A DNA stretch of 11,501 nt from Zelonia costaricensis (Eukaryota; Euglenozoa; Kinetoplastea; Trypanosomatida; Trypanosomatidae): positions 1 to 11,501 of the forward strand of contig JASAOO010002858.1 in assembly GCA_030849075.1 (NCBI GenBank). The letters are read 5' to 3'. The notes beneath the pieces are model-generated. The model saw only the letters and a list, made by a program, of their open reading frames with translations. It was not told the origin of the DNA and searched no databases. This document shows positions 8,501 through 11,501 of the stretch, in pieces. A program made the position numbers and the translations under genes. Every line of letters begins with the position of its first letter. Position 1 is the first letter of the stretch.

Positions 8501-10217
8501 CGGCCGAGAGAGGCCCCTCCTCGCCGCTCTGGCTCATTGCATCGCCATCCGCGACAGCGGCCTCGTCGCGCCACGTCGCCTCCTCCACGCAGGCTTCAGC
8601 GGCCGAGGGCCCCGCCATCGGCAGCGGCTCGCTGTGTGTCGCGAAGGCGGAGAGCGTGATGCCGGAGCGCGCACGCGGCAGGGCCAGCCGCGCAGACGGG
8701 GCAGCGGCGTTGTCCGGCGAGTCGGTGATCAGCGCCGTGGGCACTTCCTCCGTGTGCCGCGGCGGTGGTGGCGGCGGGTTGTCCGCGGCGCGGGTCTCGG
8801 CGAGGACCGCCGGCCAGCTCAGCGCACACGCCCGCTCCGCGCTGTCCACCGGGTCCTCCAGCGGCTCCCTCGACGCAAACAGTGACACCCCGGCGGCCGC
8901 GCTCGTCGTGGACGTGGGGCGCCCGCCTGCGCTGGCGGCATCGCCCCCGGTCCCCGTTACCCGGTTGCTGTTGTGGCGGCACACATCGCGGTAGAGCCTC
9001 CACAGCCGCCGCACGTCCATGACAGACAGCCAGTGATGGGCGTCCTCGATGAAGCCTTGGTTCCACAGGGCACAAGCCACATCCCACAGCAGGGTTGCGA
9101 AGAGCAGCGAGAGGGAGGCGGTTGATGCCGGGCCGGCCGAGGTGGCTGCGGCTGCTGCTGCGGCGGCGATGCCGGCTCGGCTCGCTGGGCTTGCCATGGT
9201 GGGCGACGGCGCCGGCGACGCCTTCAGGTGCGGGAGCAGCCGTGAGACGGTCGTGGGCGAGCCCGCGCCGGACGTGCTTGTGAACGAGAGGGTCGACTCC
9301 GCCGCCCGCGTCAGCACGGGCGAGCTTGCACACGGCCACGTGCCGGTCGTTGTCGTCGAGCCCACATCGCTGGGAGGAGCACTGGAAGGTGCCGCGGGGT
9401 TGCTCGCCATGAAACAGTTTGCTCCCGTCGATGCGGCTGCGGCTGTGGCTGTTGCTGTGAGGGGGACTTTGCAGATCTTCTCCAGCGTGGCAATGGGCAG
9501 CGCATCGGGGTGCACCTTCGCGAGCAAGCACGCCAGCCACCGCGCCGTCGCGCTGTCGTAGCCGGGCGTCGAGTCGTCAGCGGTGGGGCTGTTCGGTGAG
9601 GCAGGCGACGCGACGCCGCTGCTGCCACTGCCCGTGCCGCCACGCATCGCCGCCGAGGATGGAGATCGAGCCGGTGCATGTGCGAGACCGGCGCTCTGCT
9701 GCTGCTGCTGCTGCTGCTCGCGCTGCTCCTTCTGTTCGTAGTACGTGCGCTCCTCGTCGTAGTCGTCCTCGTCCAGCCCAGGCGGCAGCAGCATGCCCAC
9801 ATTCGCGAGGGGGTCGACGAGCTCTGCGTTGGGGTCCGCGTGCGGGGGCGTGGAGGACAGCGGCCGGTCGTGCGGCGGCGGCTGCAGCGGGTGCGCTGCG
9901 TTGGACGGCTCAAGCCTCGTCTCACTATGCCGAGCTGCCGCCGCCGCCGCCGCCGTGGCGGAGCTCTGACGCGCCTCGTAGCCCATCGCAAGGGCGAGCA
10001 GGACGAGCTCCTCCAGCAGGAAGCACTTGCGAAAGATGATCTTGATGACGAGGGCGTAGTTGTTCGCCGCAATGGTGGCCTTGCCGGCCGCCGCGGAGGC
10101 CACGGCGTTGCGCAGCGAGAGCTGGAGAAGCTGCGTGTCGGTGAGGGGCGTGGTGGCGGCGGGGGTCGGCTGGGCGCTCCCCTCACCCACCACCTTCGCA
10201 CTGGCGCGGGTGTCCAT
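4536..10217 (-). CDS. Large TLDc-domain protein (1893 aa), trypanosomatid type
   Basis: Uninterrupted minus-strand frame; start codon at 10217, stop TGA at 4536-4538. The C-terminus (residues about 1572-1893) is a TLDc domain, described separately. The rest is low-complexity linker (Ala, Ser, Gln, Pro, Gly) with islands that look ordered: 25-84 (hydrophobic, helical, containing NNYALVIKIIFRKC), 217-255 (around W227), 367-415 (around W378, Trp-rich, helical), 604-655, 710-749 and 762-867 (ending near M844), 1213-1293 (with GWWLQW at 1265-1270), and 1477-1526 (around W1481, then a short charged helix). Residues 148-167 are acidic, followed by seven Gln. I see no signal peptide or clear membrane segment. 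Family members OXR1, NCOA7 and yeast Oxr1/Rtc5 bind V-ATPase and act in stress resistance; V-ATPase regulation here is inference. The start was chosen because the predicted splice acceptor (about 10325) lies inside the longer open frame reaching 10475, and 10217 is the first in-frame ATG after it. The N-terminal islands match no family I recognise. Confidence 0.93.
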   Translation of the reverse strand: MDTRASAKVVGEGSAQPTPAATTPLTDTQLLQLSLRNAVASAAAGKATIAANNYALVIKIIFRKCFLLEELVLLALAMGYEARQSSATAAAAAAARHSETRLEPSNAAHPLQPPPHDRPLSSTPPHADPNAELVDPLANVGMLLPPGLDEDDYDEERTYYEQKEQREQQQQQQQSAGLAHAPARSPSSAAMRGGTGSGSSGVASPASPNSPTADDSTPGYDSATARWLACLLAKVHPDALPIATLEKICKVPLTATATAAAASTGANCFMASNPAAPSSAPPSDVGSTTTTGTWPCASSPVLTRAAESTLSFTSTSGAGSPTTVSRLLPHLKASPAPSPTMASPASRAGIAAAAAAAATSAGPASTASLSLLFATLLWDVACALWNQGFIEDAHHWLSVMDVRRLWRLYRDVCRHNSNRVTGTGGDAASAGGRPTSTTSAAAGVSLFASREPLEDPVDSAERACALSWPAVLAETRAADNPPPPPPRHTEEVPTALITDSPDNAAAPSARLALPRARSGITLSAFATHSEPLPMAGPSAAEACVEEATWRDEAAVADGDAMSQSGEEGPLSAVTPPAAERPPAPVGTAMGNASSHVAAAPPSGASLAVFVRRLARRTSALRDLCALMIACETAEDVFYVMFALNGARVTQQVKNDQASPSATASLPPPSFPPARRAGSEGGAGGSNKENSSGNHRGPTSPTITTTTTTGGLAELLIVANLLVEFFITKRAQRLIMEEDKLRPTATSIKLHPQQQHQQQQQRRRTDRAIRRACDEVVCAFTNGRCLTLYALESYGIPPPYGGESNTAAAQLLAPELPYVLVSNVLSSTLNYSSLYRLSKVFHGVMGCRGYDAAAAEYHHSHPRIGIHGEAEARTAGPETASVLTHPNRTRRATDEEKEQRRAWTANAFVSRLAPAASTSSMAGSRSPSHSQQQPPQQQPQQAPPASQGVVSELLGFVRDAATGWRHLGTSVHGSDPAGAADSTSSNSNAGAPQPYALHHQHDVRPSFGMGAAPTPLDAAAATQNHPYEGASRGSVAGTGGGYAERLAAARMERQSMGNPAVTSPASSSTPAYSPQTQSQQQQQQQQRGWGTPAGRGRGCELRTRGVGACELLLPSTAHVPASSEDGSVAAAVATTAASSVSAKSATTTAASPNSSVAGDDHEVAVSLLAEEAELTGLSSSAAAATSSGARRGASPTGTVLHTAAVQLQSRSPSEAMSLRLLTLLYRYPQLHTLEAVAANHVDLVARELNKALHILQVAMRERFGDGWWLQWRARREGETQQYYARALADAQRGGNPLSTPQSSTSVPASAAAATAAATSTITTAARGDAVPPFMMGTPAVQPDPSLFLTGVTSRHPLGGKASLPHSANPTFTAAAAGAATATDEREPCDGVLPPSAPPPSATAHEDAVLSGFWNTRTLSIPTDEALRERRQAMMRESSTSLVQSPGTCATDAGHATAAAAGNMSTISVTTMHGDGTGLDVEWDVPPAYTPEVSLDFSAFTTSSVETQENTRLLVEALQQRELADAEAESGGAGRGGGAADASGSALAAGQSSADARSGGGGDADVGGGGPGVSILSRACRRLLHNELPLLLQYCPWRVIYSTRMHGISLSTLFANCRREGERHSRSGYLANPVSLSASAAAALSDAKPMLLVLELPASTTLHFSEDDAGVRDAYERQERAATASRALAAKKATTTHLSSISTSSDGAGGGGADASSRDSNAGPTQHQQQQAWRPHRMFIGAFLSDLLRLESRRYYGTQDCFVFQLLIPGSGDSNEAVPTSAAAAGATAPQLRVHRSSRRNTQYINCRTTSIVIGGGDGGGSSVYLDNTLLHGATSACATFSSPPLSAWATSVLRNAASALATGGTGSGAGAVDGLSSRQDSLSVLNVEVIVMDA
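6963..6986 (-). repeat. In-frame CAG/CAA run encoding eight Gln
   Basis: Seven CAG codons and one terminal CAA encode Gln 1078-1085 within a Ser/Pro/Gln linker. It is the longest pure Gln run in the protein. Further Gln-rich patches occur at residues 752-760, at 7390-7435 (mixed Gln/Pro) and at about 5031-5045. Confidence 0.95.
9696..9716 (-). repeat. In-frame CAG run encoding seven Gln
   Basis: Seven identical CAG codons (CTG on the plus strand) encode Gln 168-174, directly after an acidic Glu/Gln-rich stretch. Use of a single codon throughout shows a trinucleotide repeat, which can change length by slippage. Confidence 0.95.
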
Positions 10218-10324
10218 CGTGAGGCTGCCTCGCTGGCAGAGAGACAGAGCTGAGGTCGGCGCTTCACGTCTCCGTGCGTGTGGAGTTTTGATGGCGACTG
10301 CCTCTTCTCTCCTTTTTCTGATTT
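10218..10324 (-). other. Predicted 5' UTR of the TLDc gene
   Basis: This lies between the predicted acceptor and the start codon. The frame stays open through it, giving a Lys/Arg/Glu-rich reading with no methionine. No CAT (minus-strand ATG) occurs in this interval in any frame, which fits a leader read by scanning ribosomes. The boundary depends on the acceptor prediction. Confidence 0.55.
10233..10250 (-). promoter_or_regulatory. Alternative, proximal trans-splice acceptor
   Basis: On the minus strand the sequence CTCTGTCTCTCTGCCAG ends in an AG at 10233-10234. This is a shorter but clean pyrimidine tract. Use of this site would leave a 5' UTR of only about 15 nt before the same ATG at 10217. 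It does not change the protein. Confidence 0.35.
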
Positions 10325-10351
10325 CTGATGACCGGGGAGGGGAGGGGGGAG
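10325..10351 (-). promoter_or_regulatory. Predicted spliced-leader acceptor for the TLDc gene
   Basis: Read on the minus strand, a pyrimidine tract (CTCTCCCCCCTCCCCTCCCC, about 10332-10351) is followed by GGTCATCAG, with the AG at 10325-10326. This is the usual trypanosomatid arrangement, in which the spliced leader is joined to the first AG after a pyrimidine tract. It predicts a 5' UTR of about 107 nt (10218-10324). That UTR contains no ATG in any frame, so the ATG at 10217 would be the first in the mature mRNA. A second AG at 10318-10319 is a close alternative. Confidence 0.65.
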
Positions 10352-10913
10352 AGTGGTCGTACGAGGAAGACGCACAACCCAGACACAGGCGTGTGTGTGT
10401 GTGTGTGTGTGGTGCCCGCGAACGATGCAGCAACAAAGAAGAATAAGCAAGGAGACGGTGTCCCCCGCAATCCACCGCGTGACGGGGGTGGGGATTGCGT
10501 ACGTACGAGGTGCTTGTTTCTGGTCAGCAACGACGCACAACCACAGGCAAGGAGTAGCGAAGCGCACCGGTGAATGTGCGCGTGTGTGTGTTTATCGGAG
10601 TCGGGGACCACGATACACCTACCAGGAAAGCGCCGAGGCGTGTTGAGTGAGGGACCTTGAGGGAAGCCGCGAAGAAGGAGGGGGGAGAGACGACATGAGG
10701 TGGGCATAGGAGCGGGCGGGAGAAGAATGGGCGGGGGGTTGGGGCAGGGGAAGGGGAAGGGACGGACGCGGCGCAGCGCTGGGGCTCCAAGACGGCGCCC
10801 TTCACTACATCATCCCCAACCTTTGCTTTGCCAGCTGCATGCGGACAGGACGTCGACTGCGTCGCAGCCTCGTGAGAGCGGTCGAGGTCACCGCTGCTAA
10901 GCAGCTTCGCGGC
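10352..10913. other. Upstream intergenic DNA, no gene seen
   Basis: Purine-rich on the plus strand, so pyrimidine-rich in the direction of the TLDc gene, with several further pyrimidine tracts (for example about 10661-10690) that could act as additional acceptors or as polyadenylation guides for an upstream gene. Short open frames are low-complexity and overlap on several strands. No RNA gene is recognised. Confidence 0.6.
10391..10411. repeat. GT microsatellite upstream of the TLDc gene
   Basis: Ten GT units on the plus strand (CA on the coding strand), about 40 bases upstream of the predicted splice-acceptor pyrimidine tract. If the frame open to 10475 were translated, it would encode a His-Thr run here, another sign that this part is not coding. 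Confidence 0.9.
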
Positions 10914-11021
10914 CTTCGCGGAGTCAGGGGAAGAGAGAGAGAGAGACAGGCAAGGGTGCGGGGGTGGGGGGTTGGGTGGGTCCGTCAACCCACCTCCAAC
11001 ACGCTCTCATCCTTTGACCCC
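10914..11021 (+). repeat. Direct repeat copy 1 (108 bp)
   Basis: It begins CTTCGCGGAGTCAGGGG and ends CCTTTGACCCC, and is identical base for base to 11060-11167, at an offset of 146. It contains a GA run, a G-rich quadruplex-like stretch and a small hairpin. The second copy begins one base after an N, so the pair is more likely an unmerged contig overlap than a true tandem duplication. Confidence 0.95.
10960..10994. other. G-quadruplex motif joined to a hairpin
   Basis: On the plus strand G6, T, G6, TT, G3, T, G3 (about 10960-10980) meets the quadruplex pattern. It overlaps a perfect 7-bp stem GGTGGGT/ACCCACC (10975-10981 with 10988-10994) and a 6-base loop. The same element recurs in the second repeat copy at an offset of 146. 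It would impede polymerases and may explain the assembly break. A cellular role is unknown. Confidence 0.6.
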
Positions 11022-11059
11022 GGGGGGGGCCCCCCCCCCCCCCCCCCCCCCCCACCACN
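11022..11059. other. Homopolymer junk and N between the repeat copies
   Basis: Eight G (11022-11029), 24 C (11030-11053), then ACCAC and a single N at 11059. An adjoining pure G and pure C run next to an ambiguous base at the edge of an exact duplication is typical of failed reads at a contig end. It should not be treated as biological sequence. Confidence 0.75.
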
Positions 11060-11167
11060 CTTCGCGGAGTCAGGGGAAGAGAGAGAGAGAGACAGGCAAG
11101 GGTGCGGGGGTGGGGGGTTGGGTGGGTCCGTCAACCCACCTCCAACACGCTCTCATCCTTTGACCCC
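11060..11167 (+). repeat. Direct repeat copy 2 (108 bp)
   Basis: An exact copy of 10914-11021. It continues into TCCCACCCCCCCACCCTCC, whereas copy 1 runs into a G run and a pure C run. The natural continuation of the unit is probably that of this copy, with the end of copy 1 degraded in a C-rich tract. Confidence 0.95.
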
Positions 11168-11501
11168 TCCCACCCCCCCACCCTCCAGCTCTCACTCCCT
11201 CATCCGCAACGATGACAGCCGCACATCGCGAGCGACGGCACGAGAGCGCCCACCACCACAATACGTCCACACCTTCTTTTTCCCAAAGCAAGTGTGTGTA
11301 CATATATGTGTGTGTCTGTGTGTCTGCGTGTGCGCCCGTCGCCGTCTTCGGCGAGTCTAGGCTGTGTGCTGTTTACTTCTTCATGGTATGTGCTTGAATG
11401 GAATGCGCTAGCGGTGCTGCCCATATCGAGAGCCCCTGCACTCTCGCCTTGAGAGGCAACAACTCGGGGGCTGAGCGGGGGCAGAAGGCCACAACCACAT
11501 C
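11168..11501. other. Right-edge non-coding DNA with reversed strand bias
   Basis: Here the plus strand is pyrimidine-rich (C-rich runs then CCAG at 11184-11187, later CTTCTTTTTCCC), the reverse of the DNA to the left. A short GT-rich stretch follows (11290-11330). The last 100 bases are of balanced composition, with two small inverted repeats (CGAGAG/CTCTCG at 11427-11446 and GCCT/AGGC near 11446-11457). A 61-codon plus-strand frame begins at 11212 but looks like repeat translation. No gene is called. Confidence 0.5.

Noticed and set aside
9311..10567. Minus-strand open frame of 418 codons in another frame over the gene's 5' part
   Set aside because: It is a shadow of the real gene, rich in Arg, Ser and Pro as expected from a shifted GC-rich frame, and it also runs through the microsatellite and splice-site region.
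11212..11397. Plus-strand 61-codon frame after an acceptor-like CCAG
   Set aside because: It is short and much of it is a translation of GT repeats (Tyr-Val-Cys-Val). It would need expression evidence.

Overview
The window looks like nuclear DNA from a trypanosomatid protozoan, most likely a Leishmania-type parasite (Leishmaniinae). The signs are one long intronless ORF with GC-rich third codon positions and many Ala, Gln, Ser and Thr homopolymer runs. It is flanked by long non-coding DNA full of CA/GT microsatellites, poly-G and poly-A runs and long one-strand pyrimidine tracts, the usual setting for trans-splicing and polyadenylation. No bacterial gene, operon, CRISPR array, rRNA or convincing tRNA is visible. 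The genus assignment is inference, since the sequence alone does not separate Leishmania from relatives such as Leptomonas or Crithidia.

Layout. (1) Positions 1-4535 hold no gene I can support. In the sense of the gene to the right (minus strand) this is pyrimidine-rich DNA, best read as a very long 3' UTR plus intergenic spacer. At its far left a strong minus-strand pyrimidine tract ending in AG (about 32-62) looks like the splice acceptor of the next minus-strand gene, which lies outside the window. (2) Positions 4536-10217 (minus strand) hold one large gene of 1893 codons. Its C-terminus is a clear TLDc domain (OXR1/NCOA7/TBC1D24 family), expanded by low-complexity insertions. The rest is a chain of short ordered, helix-like islands in Ala/Ser/Gln/Pro-rich linkers. 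(3) Positions 10218-10351 hold the likely 5' UTR and trans-splice acceptor. The ORF stays open upstream to 10475, but the acceptor at about 10325 lies inside that extension and no ATG precedes 10217, so 10217 is the better start. (4) Positions 10352-11501 are upstream intergenic DNA. They contain a GT microsatellite, a G-quadruplex/hairpin, an exact 108-bp duplication around a 24-base C run and an N (probably an assembly artefact), and a flip of pyrimidine bias from the minus to the plus strand.

With one gene there is no pathway to reconstruct. TLDc proteins in yeast and animals bind the V-ATPase and act in oxidative-stress resistance and endolysosomal trafficking. A similar role here is inference from family. 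The points most worth a second look are the uncharacterised N-terminal islands joined to a TLDc domain, the G-rich stretch directly after the stop codon, an antisense block shaped like an exon near 1136-1393, and the duplicated gap region with the composition flip beside it.
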